Below, piece by piece: positions 36,475 to 44,367 of a DNA stretch of 64,000 nucleotides (its first letter is position 1; each line of letters opens with the position of its first letter). Source of the stretch: Yinghuangia soli. GTDB lineage: Bacteria; Actinomycetota; Actinomycetes; Streptomycetales; Streptomycetaceae. The position numbers and the translations under genes are program-made. Location of the stretch: positions 47,088 to 111,087 of the forward strand of contig NZ_JAKFHA010000028.1 of assembly GCF_021502675.1 (NCBI RefSeq). Direction: 5' to 3'. The notes under the pieces are model-generated. The model did no database searches. It was not told the DNA's origin and saw only the letters and a list, made by a program, of their open reading frames with translations.

Positions 36475-36496
36475 AGATATGTCGTACGACATATCT
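36475..36496. promoter_or_regulatory. Perfect 22-bp palindrome, PadR operator
   Basis: AGATATGTCGT followed by its exact complement ACGACATATCT. PadR proteins bind ATGT-N-ACAT dyads, which this contains. It sits immediately upstream of padR. Confidence 0.8.
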
Positions 36497-36658
36497 CAAG
36501 CAAGAAGCAAGCCACGGAACTCCGGCTCCGCATGGGGGATATCGCGTTCTATGACTGCTATGCCCCACCGCAAGATTCGCAGTCCCGCTCTGATTCCGGC
36601 GGCGCCGGGGAGCCGAAAGCCGGTTCCCATCGGCCGGAGCGGCTGCGACGATGCGGCC

Positions 36659-37249
36659 ATGCAGCCCACCGCAGGAGAAACGAGCCACGAACTCCCGGTC
36701 CGCTGGACCAGGACCGACGCCACGCTCACCGTCCTCGGCGCCGTCATCGTGTGCGGTGCGATCGCGGCTGCGGTCGCCGGTGCGCTGAGCACCGGGGGAG
36801 GCGTGGCCGCAGTTGTCCTGGCCGCGCTCGTCGGGCTGCTGCTTGTGTTCTCCGGCACCACCGCGTTCCACGGTCCGCCCACCCGCCACCGCTTCGACGC
36901 TGCGGGCGTCACCCTTGTCCGGGGACGGTGGCGCGGCCGCACGCGCGACGACCTGATTCCCTGGGCCGACATCGAAGCCGTCGTGGTCTGGAAGCAGCGC
37001 GGCAGCAACTGGGTCGGCGTCGTCGCCACCGAGGACTACCGCCGCCGCACCGGCCGCGGACAGGGCCGCCTCGACCAGCACATCGACGGCCTGCTCGGCC
37101 ACGCCGTCTCCGGTACCACCCTCCCGTGGGACGGCCCCGACCACGAACTCCGCTCCCTGTACGCCGCAGTGGCCGCCTTGGCACCGGACGTCCCCTGCCT
37201 CGATCCCACCGACGGCACCCACTGGTCGCCGCGGCCGCCCAAGCCCTGA
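36659..37249 (+). CDS. Membrane protein with PH-like domain, hypothetical
   Basis: 196 residues. Two membrane helices (TVLGAVIVCGAIAAAVAGAL and VAAVVLAALVGLLLVFSG) precede a soluble part, RHRFDAAGVTLVRGRWRGRT then IPWADIEAVVVWKQRG, that reads like a small bacterial PH (YcxB/PH_6-type) domain. ATG 36659 is chosen since the 60 upstream residues are not protein-like. Role unknown. Confidence 0.65.
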   Translation: MQPTAGETSHELPVRWTRTDATLTVLGAVIVCGAIAAAVAGALSTGGGVAAVVLAALVGLLLVFSGTTAFHGPPTRHRFDAAGVTLVRGRWRGRTRDDLIPWADIEAVVVWKQRGSNWVGVVATEDYRRRTGRGQGRLDQHIDGLLGHAVSGTTLPWDGPDHELRSLYAAVAALAPDVPCLDPTDGTHWSPRPPKP

Positions 37250-37282
37250 TCCCGCGCCGACCAGCCAAGGAGTGCCCTGCGC

Positions 37283-37846
37283 TTGTTCATGCCCGACCTT
37301 GCTCCGTACTGCTACCGCACCGACGGACGCGAACTGCTGCAATTTCAGCACCATCCGCACGGATATCTGACGTGGGCTCCGCCCCATCCGCTCGTGGCGG
37401 TGGGGTGGCTCGATGCGGACGTGCCGCAGCACGCCGACGCAGTCCCCGAGGACGTCGTCGAAAAGCTGCGACTTCTCGTCCTGACGCAGCGGATCAACGG
37501 CACCTGCGGGCTGCACTTCTGCGGCTTCTGCCCCCCGGACGTCGACGAGGTCGCTCGAGAGGACCTGGGCAGGGTGCCCTCCGGGAGCGCCGAGATCCGG
37601 GTGGCGTCACCCTGTGGGAGCTTCGCCTACGCGGCACCGAGCCTGATCGGGCACTACGTCGAGGACCACGGGTACGTGCCACCGGCAGAGTTCGTCGATG
37701 CCGTCCGCGCGCTCCAGCCGGGAGACATGGACCGGTTCTTGCGCGCGCGGATCCCCGACGACGCCGAGTATCTCGATGTGGACACCATGGAAACCGTCCC
37801 GTTCGCCCTCTGCACGCTGCCTCCCGACGCGTCTGCGAGCTGGTAG
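37283..37846 (+). CDS. Hypothetical Cys-containing protein
   Basis: 187 residues starting with TTG (MFMPDLAPYCYRTDG). The motif GTCGLHFCGFCPPD holds three cysteines (C-x4-C-x2-C pattern) that may bind metal. Not recognised. Start supported by AAGGAG 11 bases ahead. It is 33 bp after the PH-like gene and could be co-transcribed. Confidence 0.6.
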   Translation: MFMPDLAPYCYRTDGRELLQFQHHPHGYLTWAPPHPLVAVGWLDADVPQHADAVPEDVVEKLRLLVLTQRINGTCGLHFCGFCPPDVDEVAREDLGRVPSGSAEIRVASPCGSFAYAAPSLIGHYVEDHGYVPPAEFVDAVRALQPGDMDRFLRARIPDDAEYLDVDTMETVPFALCTLPPDASASW

Positions 37847-37946
37847 GCGCAACTCCGCAGGGGCCGCCGCACGTCATTCCTCGCGACGCGCGCCATCGGC
37901 GGCACGGGCCGCCGTCTTGGGGGGAACGCGCGGGCAGGGGATACCT

Positions 37947-38681
37947 ATGCGTAGCGGGCGCTATGACGAGCCCGGGATGTTCGAGGACGGGCGCTGGTGG
38001 CTCATGGTCGCGGCGGGGGCCGTGACCGCGGGCGTCATCGCCGTCGGGTTCGTGCCGGGTACCGGGCTCACCAGTGACGCGCGGGCCACGGCCGTCCTCG
38101 GGGGGATCGTCTTCGGCGGGTGGGCGGTCCAGGACACCTGGGCGTGGTGGCGCCGACGGAGCGGCACCCTGGTGGAGTTCGTCCTCGACGGGTGGATCGC
38201 GTTCGCCCGGCCCGGCCATCGGAAGCCGCTCGATCGCGAGGCCGCGCACCGGGTTGTGGGCATGACCGCCGACCGGCTGGCCGCGCATGTGGCCTGGCTG
38301 TGCGAACGCGACGGGCTGGCCGATGTCCGCACCGAACTCTCGGCCGACAATCCGCGTCTGGCGGAGGTGTCCGCGACAGCGCCCGACGGGACGCGGCTGG
38401 TCGTTCGCGTCCACGGGCGGCGCGTGGACAAGGGCGGAACCGCCGTACGCTCCGCCCTGATGCGCGCCTTCATCGCGCGGGCAGGCCGGGACGAGCCCGG
38501 CAAAGCCGTCTATGCGTTCGCCTCGGCGGCGTGGCGGGAGCAAGGTGCCGCCTTCACCCACGAGGCGCGGGTGCAGGCGAGGCGCCACGGAATCGTCATG
38601 CTCCCCGCCGACGACCTCGGCCTCTGGGAGATCGGCCTCCCTCCGCGCGCGCTCGTCGTCGTGCCCCGGACGCGGGAGTGA
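37947..38681 (+). CDS. Membrane-anchored protein with degenerate Mrr-like endonuclease fold
   Basis: 244 residues. Two N-terminal membrane helices (WLMVAAGAVTAGVIAVGFV and TAVLGGIVFGGWAVQDTWAW) precede a domain whose order (GTRLVVRVHGRR, VDKGGTAVRSALMRAF, AFTHEARVQARRHGIVMLPADDL) recalls Mrr-type restriction endonuclease domains, which end the same way in '...A...GI.L.D...L'. The catalytic D...(Q/E)xK is not obvious: RVHGRR stands where QCK would be. I infer an inactive or altered nuclease fold; low certainty. Confidence 0.45.
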   Translation: MRSGRYDEPGMFEDGRWWLMVAAGAVTAGVIAVGFVPGTGLTSDARATAVLGGIVFGGWAVQDTWAWWRRRSGTLVEFVLDGWIAFARPGHRKPLDREAAHRVVGMTADRLAAHVAWLCERDGLADVRTELSADNPRLAEVSATAPDGTRLVVRVHGRRVDKGGTAVRSALMRAFIARAGRDEPGKAVYAFASAAWREQGAAFTHEARVQARRHGIVMLPADDLGLWEIGLPPRALVVVPRTRE

Positions 38682-38800
38682 CCGCGGGCTTCGACGCGAC
38701 CCACCCGAGTCCGCATCGAAGCCCGCGGCAGCTGCTCGGCCTCCTCGGCGGCGCAAGGGCCTCCGCGCCCTCCGCGCCCGCCAAGCCGAGCAGCTTCGCC

Positions 38801-38836
38801 GTGGGAGCCCGCCGTACCCAGTCGGCGGGCTCCCAC
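38801..38836. terminator. Bidirectional terminator hairpin
   Basis: Perfect 14-bp stem GTGGGAGCCCGCCG with an 8-base loop, between the convergent genes ending at 38681 and 38852. Confidence 0.8.
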
Positions 38837-38851
38837 GGTGGTCGGGAGTGG

Positions 38852-40471
38852 CTAGGTGAGCGTCAGGGTGAGGGTTCCCGTGTACGCGCCTGCCGCAGTG
38901 AATCCCGGTGTCCTAAGCGATAGTTGGGCATCCGCGGTGAACCGGCCGCCGGTGGTCGAGCCGTCCGGTGTCACCCCGCACAGCAGTGCGGCGGTCGGGC
39001 CCAGCGGACCCGCGGTGCCGCCGACCGCCTGGTCGAGGCTGCTCGGAGCCGCCGCGCACGAAGGCGTCCACGACAGGTTGCCCGCCGGGATCTTGTCCTG
39101 GCCATTGGCTGCCGTGAGGTCGGTCATCGTGCCGGTGAGCGACCAACCCAGGTCCGAGCCGCGCGAATCGGTCACGGTGACCTGGTTCAACGCCGCGGGC
39201 AGGGTGTGTTCCTCGCCGTCCAGGGTGGCCGTGCCGAAGTCGATTCCGGTGCCGTCCTGGGTCATCGACAGCGAACCGGGGACGAGCGTGACCGTGGCGT
39301 CCTGGGCGATCGGCGCGACCGTGAGCAGCGTGAACGGGATGAACACGCGCTTGACCGACGAGAGGCCCTCACGTACCCGGATCTGAGTGGTGAGCGGGCT
39401 GCTGACGGTGAACGGCGTGCTGAAGGCGCCGGTGTGGTCGGTGATCAGGGAGATCGTGCCCCCGCCGGCCGAGCCGCTCGCGTCCACTTGGGCGATGTTC
39501 ACACCGGCGTTCGGGGTCCACCCCGTTCCGGTGAGGGTTGTCGTGGTCCCGACCGGGCCCGCCGCGGGCTCGGCCCGGACGGTCCGCGGACCCGGCGGCA
39601 CGTAGGTAGTGACCGTGAGCGGGCGCTGCGCCTCGGCCACTCCGTCGACGACGCTGATCATGTAGTCGCCGTCCGGGAGTTGCCGGTCCGCCAGAGTTGC
39701 GGTGCCGGACAGCTTGCCGGCGCCGTCGATGACAAGAGCACTGGACTTGAAGCGTTCGGCGAGGCAGCCGGAGCCCGTCGCGTCGCACAACTTGAGCAGC
39801 GGCACGGCGTTCGGTGCGAAGCCGCTCCCGGTCAGACCCAGCGTCCAGCCCGGGTGCGCCTCACCGGTGGGCGCGTCCAGCACGGGCCGGACGGCCTGCC
39901 CCGGCTCCACGGTGATGGACGCGGATACGCCCGGCGTGGTGAGCGGTAGGCATTCGGTCTCCGCATCGATCCCGAAGACCAGCGAGAACGTCGAGTACTT
40001 GGCGGGGGAGAAGTCCACCGTCCCCGCGGCGGTCAGCGTCAGCGTCGCCTTCATGTCGGTGACGACCAGCTCTTCGCCCCGCGGTGTCAGCGGGTTCTTC
40101 CGCTCGCCCTCCACGACCACTTCACCGGTCTGGGCGCCGCCCACGGCGACCCGGCCGACCGGCTTCGTGGAGTCGGCGGGCAGCGCCTCGATCGGGCTGG
40201 AGATCGGGACCTTGCTGTACGAACCCCACAGCCAGTGCACCGTGATCAGGTCGCCGACCGCGTACTTCTCCTTCGCCGGGCTGACCTGGATGTCCACCTT
40301 CGTCTCCGAAGGCGGGATCTCCAGGCCCGGGGCGAGCTTGTTGGTGCACTGCGACGTGTAGGCGACCTGGTCCGCCTGGGCGGGCGGCGCGGTCAGCACC
40401 ACCAGACCCGCCGCGGCGAGGGCGCCCGCCGCCAGCAGAGCCGTGCTCCGGTGTGGAACCAGTCTGCGCAA
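38852..40471 (-). CDS. Secreted WxL-like surface protein (paralogue of 6349-7977)
   Basis: 539 residues with a signal peptide (RRLVPHRSTALL, hydrophobic core, PPAQA|DQ). An N-terminal domain of about 190 residues with paired cysteines (SQCTNKL; TECLPL) is followed by two IPT-like repeats (GLTGSGFAPNAVPLLKLCDA; GTTTTLTGTGWTPNAGVNIA) and a WxL-like C-terminal domain (GIDFGTATLDGEE, LGWSLTGTMTDLTAANGQDK, AGAYTGTLTLTLT) nearly the same as in its paralogue. Start TTG 40471. It carries GACACGTGTC 100 bp upstream. Surface or matrix role is inferred. Confidence 0.75.
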   Translation of the reverse strand: MRRLVPHRSTALLAAGALAAAGLVVLTAPPAQADQVAYTSQCTNKLAPGLEIPPSETKVDIQVSPAKEKYAVGDLITVHWLWGSYSKVPISSPIEALPADSTKPVGRVAVGGAQTGEVVVEGERKNPLTPRGEELVVTDMKATLTLTAAGTVDFSPAKYSTFSLVFGIDAETECLPLTTPGVSASITVEPGQAVRPVLDAPTGEAHPGWTLGLTGSGFAPNAVPLLKLCDATGSGCLAERFKSSALVIDGAGKLSGTATLADRQLPDGDYMISVVDGVAEAQRPLTVTTYVPPGPRTVRAEPAAGPVGTTTTLTGTGWTPNAGVNIAQVDASGSAGGGTISLITDHTGAFSTPFTVSSPLTTQIRVREGLSSVKRVFIPFTLLTVAPIAQDATVTLVPGSLSMTQDGTGIDFGTATLDGEEHTLPAALNQVTVTDSRGSDLGWSLTGTMTDLTAANGQDKIPAGNLSWTPSCAAAPSSLDQAVGGTAGPLGPTAALLCGVTPDGSTTGGRFTADAQLSLRTPGFTAAGAYTGTLTLTLT

Positions 40472-40570
40472 GAGAGTTCACCCCTATCGACGACGGAAAC
40501 CCGGAGAGCACCCGGAAAGATGCCCTCCGGTTCCGTTCAAGTCAATAGCCGATGACTTGTCTTCGCGGGC

Positions 40571-40580
40571 GACACGTGTC
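40571..40580. promoter_or_regulatory. GACACGTGTC palindrome upstream of the second WxL-like gene
   Basis: Same 10-bp palindrome as at 6052-6061 before the paralogue. It also lies 48 bases beyond the stop of the flanking exporter gene, so the only gene it can serve is the WxL-like one. Confidence 0.5.
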
Positions 40581-40627
40581 GAATCTCCGTGTCGGCGAAC
40601 TCCCTGTGCTCACAGGGGAGATACCGG

Positions 40628-42178
40628 TCAGTGCTCGGCGTCCTCGGTCGGGCGCAGGTCCTTGGGGATCTTTGTCCAGGCCAGCACCGCGGCGGCCAGC
40701 GGCAGCAGGGCGGCGATCAGGAACGTCGGGGTCATGCCCGCGGTGAACGCCTCCCCCGCGGTGGCCAGCAGCTTGGCGCCCGCGGCGCCGCCCAGTTCGC
40801 CTGCCACGTGGGCGGCTTCGCCGATCGAGTCGCGGACCGAGTCGGCCACCGGTCCGCTGCCCAGGTCCGGCAGCTCGGTGCGGTACAGCGCCGCGGCCAG
40901 GCTGCCCAGCATCGCCACGCCCATCGCGGCGCCCAGTTCGTAGCAGGTCTCCTCGATCGCGGCCGCACCGCCGACGTCCTTGGACGGCGTCGCGGCCATC
41001 AGCGTGACCGACGCGACCGTGGTCGCCACGCCCGCGCCCGCACCCAGGAAGCCGAGCGCGACGGCGATCTCCATGTAGCTGATCGAGCCGCTGTGGTCGA
41101 TGAACCACGGCAGCGCGAGGCCGATCGCCATGAACAGCAGTCCGCTGCCCAGCACGTGCCGGATGGCGAACCTGTGCATGAGGTTCGGCGTCAGGATCGA
41201 GGTGAGGATCAGCGCGATCGGCGCGGGCAGCAGCCGTACGCCGGCCTCCAGCGGCGAGAAGCCCTCGGCGTACTGGAACCACTGGGTGATCAGGAACAGC
41301 ACCGAGCCCATCGCGATCATCGCCAGGAAGATCGACGCGGCCGCGATGCTGAACGAGCGGTTCGCGAACAGCCTTACCTGCAGCAGCGGGTACGAGATGC
41401 GCAGCTGGCGCCGGATGAAGACGGTCAGCGAGACGACGGCGACGATGAGCAGCGTCCAGGCGACCGGGTCGGTCAGGCCGCCCTTGCCGAGCTGCTTGAT
41501 GCCGCCGGCCAGCGCGAGCATGCCGACGATCGACTGCCCGACGCCCGGCCAGTCCCACTTCCCGGCCCGCGGCTTGCGCGACTCGGGGATCAGCCACGCA
41601 CCGAAGCCGATGACGGCCAGTGCCACCGGGATGTTGACGAGGAACGCAGCTTCCCAGCCCTGGTTCTCGACGAGCACGCCGCCGATGATCGGGCCGACCG
41701 CCATGCCGCCACCGAAGACCGCGGCCCAGATCGCGTACGCGAGGGCCCGCTCCCGCGGGTCGGAGAAGACCGAGCGCAGGATCGACAGCGTGGACGGCAT
41801 GATCGCCGCACCGCCGACGCCCAGCAGCGCGCGGGCCGCGATGACCTGCCACGCCTCGGTGGCGAAGGCCGCGCCGAGCGAGGCGAAGGCGAAGATGCCG
41901 AAGCCGACCAGCAGCAACTTCTTGCGCCCCCAGCGGTCGCCGAGCGCGCCCGCGGTGACCAGCAGGCCGGACAGCGCGAGGGCGTACGCGTCGATGATCC
42001 ACAGCTGCTGCACGGAGCTCGGCTGCAGATCGGCGACCAGCGACGGGAACGCGACATTCAGGATCGTGGTGTCCATCGCGATGAGCAGCAGGCTGCCCGC
42101 GAGGATCGCCAGGACTACCCAGCGGCGCGGATCGAGCTGCTGGGTTCGGACATCGGAGGGGATACCTTGATTCTTCAT
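40628..42178 (-). CDS. MFS exporter, DHA2 (EmrB/QacA) type
   Basis: 516 residues with 14 membrane helices. AMDTTILNVAFPSLVADLQ in helix 1, WIIDAYALALSGLLVTAGAL, the loop GDRWGRKKLLL and RSVFSDPRERALAYAIWAAV are strong signatures. Two possible starts, ATG 42178 and ATG 42190, both lie inside a 30-bp perfect dyad, and neither has a good ribosome site, so the mRNA may be leaderless. No regulator gene is adjacent. Confidence 0.92.
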   Translation of the reverse strand: MKNQGIPSDVRTQQLDPRRWVVLAILAGSLLLIAMDTTILNVAFPSLVADLQPSSVQQLWIIDAYALALSGLLVTAGALGDRWGRKKLLLVGFGIFAFASLGAAFATEAWQVIAARALLGVGGAAIMPSTLSILRSVFSDPRERALAYAIWAAVFGGGMAVGPIIGGVLVENQGWEAAFLVNIPVALAVIGFGAWLIPESRKPRAGKWDWPGVGQSIVGMLALAGGIKQLGKGGLTDPVAWTLLIVAVVSLTVFIRRQLRISYPLLQVRLFANRSFSIAAASIFLAMIAMGSVLFLITQWFQYAEGFSPLEAGVRLLPAPIALILTSILTPNLMHRFAIRHVLGSGLLFMAIGLALPWFIDHSGSISYMEIAVALGFLGAGAGVATTVASVTLMAATPSKDVGGAAAIEETCYELGAAMGVAMLGSLAAALYRTELPDLGSGPVADSVRDSIGEAAHVAGELGGAAGAKLLATAGEAFTAGMTPTFLIAALLPLAAAVLAWTKIPKDLRPTEDAEH

Positions 42179-42203
42179 ATGAGACAACATCGTCTCATAT
42201 GAA
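42174..42203. promoter_or_regulatory. 30-bp perfect dyad covering the exporter start codon
   Basis: 12-bp arms (TTCATATGAGAC and its exact complement) separated by AACATC. Shape and length fit a TetR-type operator. It overlaps both candidate start codons of the exporter, so a bound repressor would block the promoter or start directly. Confidence 0.75.
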
Positions 42204-42856
42204 CCAGAAATCGTCACGCGACGTGGCCCGACGCCTTGAGAGAGGGCCGAAAGCGGGGTGCCGCGAGGCCGAGGGCTGCGGGGCGGAGCGACGGCAAGGG
42301 CCCCGGGCAACTGCGAGACGGCAGGGCCACAGCGCGGTGGGGTGGCGCGGGAGCGCGGGGCGGGGACGGCGAGGTCCCCGGGCGGTGTGATGGGCGCACG
42401 GGGCCGGGCGGCCGCGGCGCAGTTTGGGCTGGTCGGGCCGCAGGGTGGCGCGCGGACGTGCGAGGTGGCAGGGCGCAGCGCGGTGGGGGGCGCGGGGCTG
42501 CTGCGCGCGGGGACGGCACGGGCCGCCGGGCGCGCGACGGCGCGGGACCGGCGAGCGGCGGTGCGGGCAGGCTGCAGGGGGGCGGGCCGCGAGGCAATGG
42601 TGCGGTCGCGCGGCAGTGCGGTGAGGGGTTAGGCCGTGTCTGCCGGATCTTGTACCGGGCCTAGCGGCCCTCCCAAGCACTCACGGCGCCCGGCACCGCA
42701 TCCGGGCCTGCGCCGGGCCTGGCGGCCCTCCCCAGCCCTCCTCGGTTGCTGCGCTCCCTCCCGGCGTTGCAGGGCGACACGATCTGGGGGGTGGAGGGCG
42801 GTGCGTTGATGCCCCGGGGGGCAAGGGCGGCCTGGGGCGTGGTGGCGCGGGTGCGG
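42204..42856. other. G-rich gene desert between exporter and SecD-like lipoprotein
   Basis: About 650 bp with no frame of coding character. The + strand is extremely G-rich between 42240 and 42640, with runs of 4-6 G. An imperfect duplication of about 50 bp (GGCAGGGC...CAGCGCGGTGGGG...GCGGGGACGGC) recurs at about 42322 and 42467. It may be a decayed gene or a structured region; I find no remnant that I can identify. Confidence 0.5.
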
Positions 42857-43909
42857 CTACCCGGCGGTCTTCGAGGCGACCACCAAATCGAGGGGGAGTG
42901 CGCCCTCGGACAGCATTGCGGCCAGTTGCTTCGCGTCGGTTTTGGTGAACGCGCCGGTGATGACCGCGGATCCGCCGGGCAGGCTCTCGGAGACCGTCGG
43001 GGCCAGGATCACGCGGCCGTCGAGGGTGACGGCGAAGCGGTTCGTGGGGTACTTCCCGGACGCGAGGTCGCCGGTGACCGCGGCGAACTTGCCAGTGCCC
43101 TCGGTGTCGAACTTCAGCGCCACCTCCCACCCGCCGGCGTTCTCCGACATCTGAGCCTGAGCCTTGGTGAGGTCGCCGCCGTCCAGCAGGGCAGGGCCCA
43201 GGATGTAGCGCTCGAACACTCCGTCCTTGGCCTTCTGCGCGCAGGCGAGTGCGGGTCCGTCCAGCGTCGCGGCCGCATTCCCGGCGGTGCCGGTCGCAGC
43301 CGACGTGTCGGCGCAGTCCAGTGCGGCGAACGCAGCGGCCATGCCGGCGGGCAGGTCGGAGGGCGGTGCGCCGTTCGAGCTGGGTGTCATCGGCGCGGTG
43401 AGGTCGACGGGTGCCGGTGTCGAGCCGGTCGGCCCGGCGGGGAGCGTGCCGGCGCTGCCTGCCCCACCGGGTGCACCGGACGGGCTGGGTGCACCGGACG
43501 GGCCGGGGGTGCCGGACGGGCCCGGGCCGCCCGGGGCCGAGGTCTCCGCGGTCAGCACCGGCCGGAAGGCCAGGCGGCCGGGGCGCTCGATCCCGGCCAG
43601 CAGGTCGCCGGACGACGCGGGCACCGACAGCGTGATCCGGTCGCCGTCGACGGCCACCGACGCGTCGTCCTCGCCGGCCGCCTCCAGGCGCTTCTCCAAG
43701 AGGTCGCGCGTGCGGTCGAGTTGCTCGGCGGTCGCACCGGACCCGGCGGGCCGCAGCACCACGGTGGTACGCCCCGACCCGTCGTCGGAGTCGCTCTCGC
43801 CCTCGCCGCAGCCGACCGCCGCGAAGGCAACGGCCAGGACGGTGCCGGCGGTGGCAAGTGCGGTGCGGGGACGCCGAGGACGTATGCCGTGCCAACCAAG
43901 GAGATTCAC
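42857..43909 (-). CDS. Lipoprotein with SecD P1-head-like domain
   Basis: 350 residues with a Sec/lipoprotein leader (RTALATAGTVLAVAFAAVGC, Cys likely lipidated). After a Pro/Gly-rich linker (residues about 120-165) come two regions typical of SecD's periplasmic P1 part: TTVVLRPAGSGATAEQLDRT...EKRLEAAG at the front and GGWEVALKFDTEGTGKFAAV ... RFAVTLDGRVILAPTVSESL at the back. The six-helix SecD membrane domain is absent. Start GTG 43909 is uncertain. It probably faces the outside of the membrane; role unknown. Confidence 0.7.
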   Translation of the reverse strand: MNLLGWHGIRPRRPRTALATAGTVLAVAFAAVGCGEGESDSDDGSGRTTVVLRPAGSGATAEQLDRTRDLLEKRLEAAGEDDASVAVDGDRITLSVPASSGDLLAGIERPGRLAFRPVLTAETSAPGGPGPSGTPGPSGAPSPSGAPGGAGSAGTLPAGPTGSTPAPVDLTAPMTPSSNGAPPSDLPAGMAAAFAALDCADTSAATGTAGNAAATLDGPALACAQKAKDGVFERYILGPALLDGGDLTKAQAQMSENAGGWEVALKFDTEGTGKFAAVTGDLASGKYPTNRFAVTLDGRVILAPTVSESLPGGSAVITGAFTKTDAKQLAAMLSEGALPLDLVVASKTAG

Positions 43910-44367
43910 GCGGCCATGATGGCAGGCGGTGCCTGCGCGGCTCTCGGGATTTCCGCGCAAAGCCCGAAATCCCTTGCCGCAGGGGGCGCCTGACGATCGG
44001 TCGGCACAGAGTCGCACCGCCACCGTCGTCGGCATCGCCCCTGCCGCATGCGCTGAACGCCAGCTGTCGCCGGGCTCGGGCTCGGGGGGCGAGCTGAGGC
44101 CGGGGTCGGGGCCGGGAGCGCTGCGCGTCCATCTCTGCGCGGTGCCGGCAACCAGCAGCAGTTACCGGCAGCGGCCAACCGGCCACCCGCAACCACCAAA
44201 CGGCAACGGGCTACCAGCCACCCGCATCCACCAACCGGCAGTCAGCAAAGCCCACTTCGCCGAAACGCCGGGCGGCCCGGAGTCCGGAGACTTCGGGCCG
44301 CCCGAAACGAGGAAGCAGTGGCGCGGTCGACGAAAAGCCCAGCGGAGCCGCCGCCGCGCCGCAGGCG
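43910..44367. other. Intergenic region with terminator and short repeats
   Basis: 458 bp without a credible gene. Contains two 27-bp imperfect copies of CCACCCGCAACCACCAAACG with period 35 (44183 and 44218) and the hairpin at 44269-44304. No clear promoter motif seen. Confidence 0.45.
44269..44304. terminator. Hairpin terminator after the aldehyde dehydrogenase
   Basis: CGGGCGGCCCG/CGGGCCGCCCG with inner AGTC/GACT, 64 bp beyond the aldehyde dehydrogenase stop. Confidence 0.7.

Noticed and set aside
42236..42664. Several open frames of 60-142 residues in the G-rich desert
   Set aside because: Arg/Gly-only composition, no ribosome site or family resemblance; open because stop codons are rare at this GC content.
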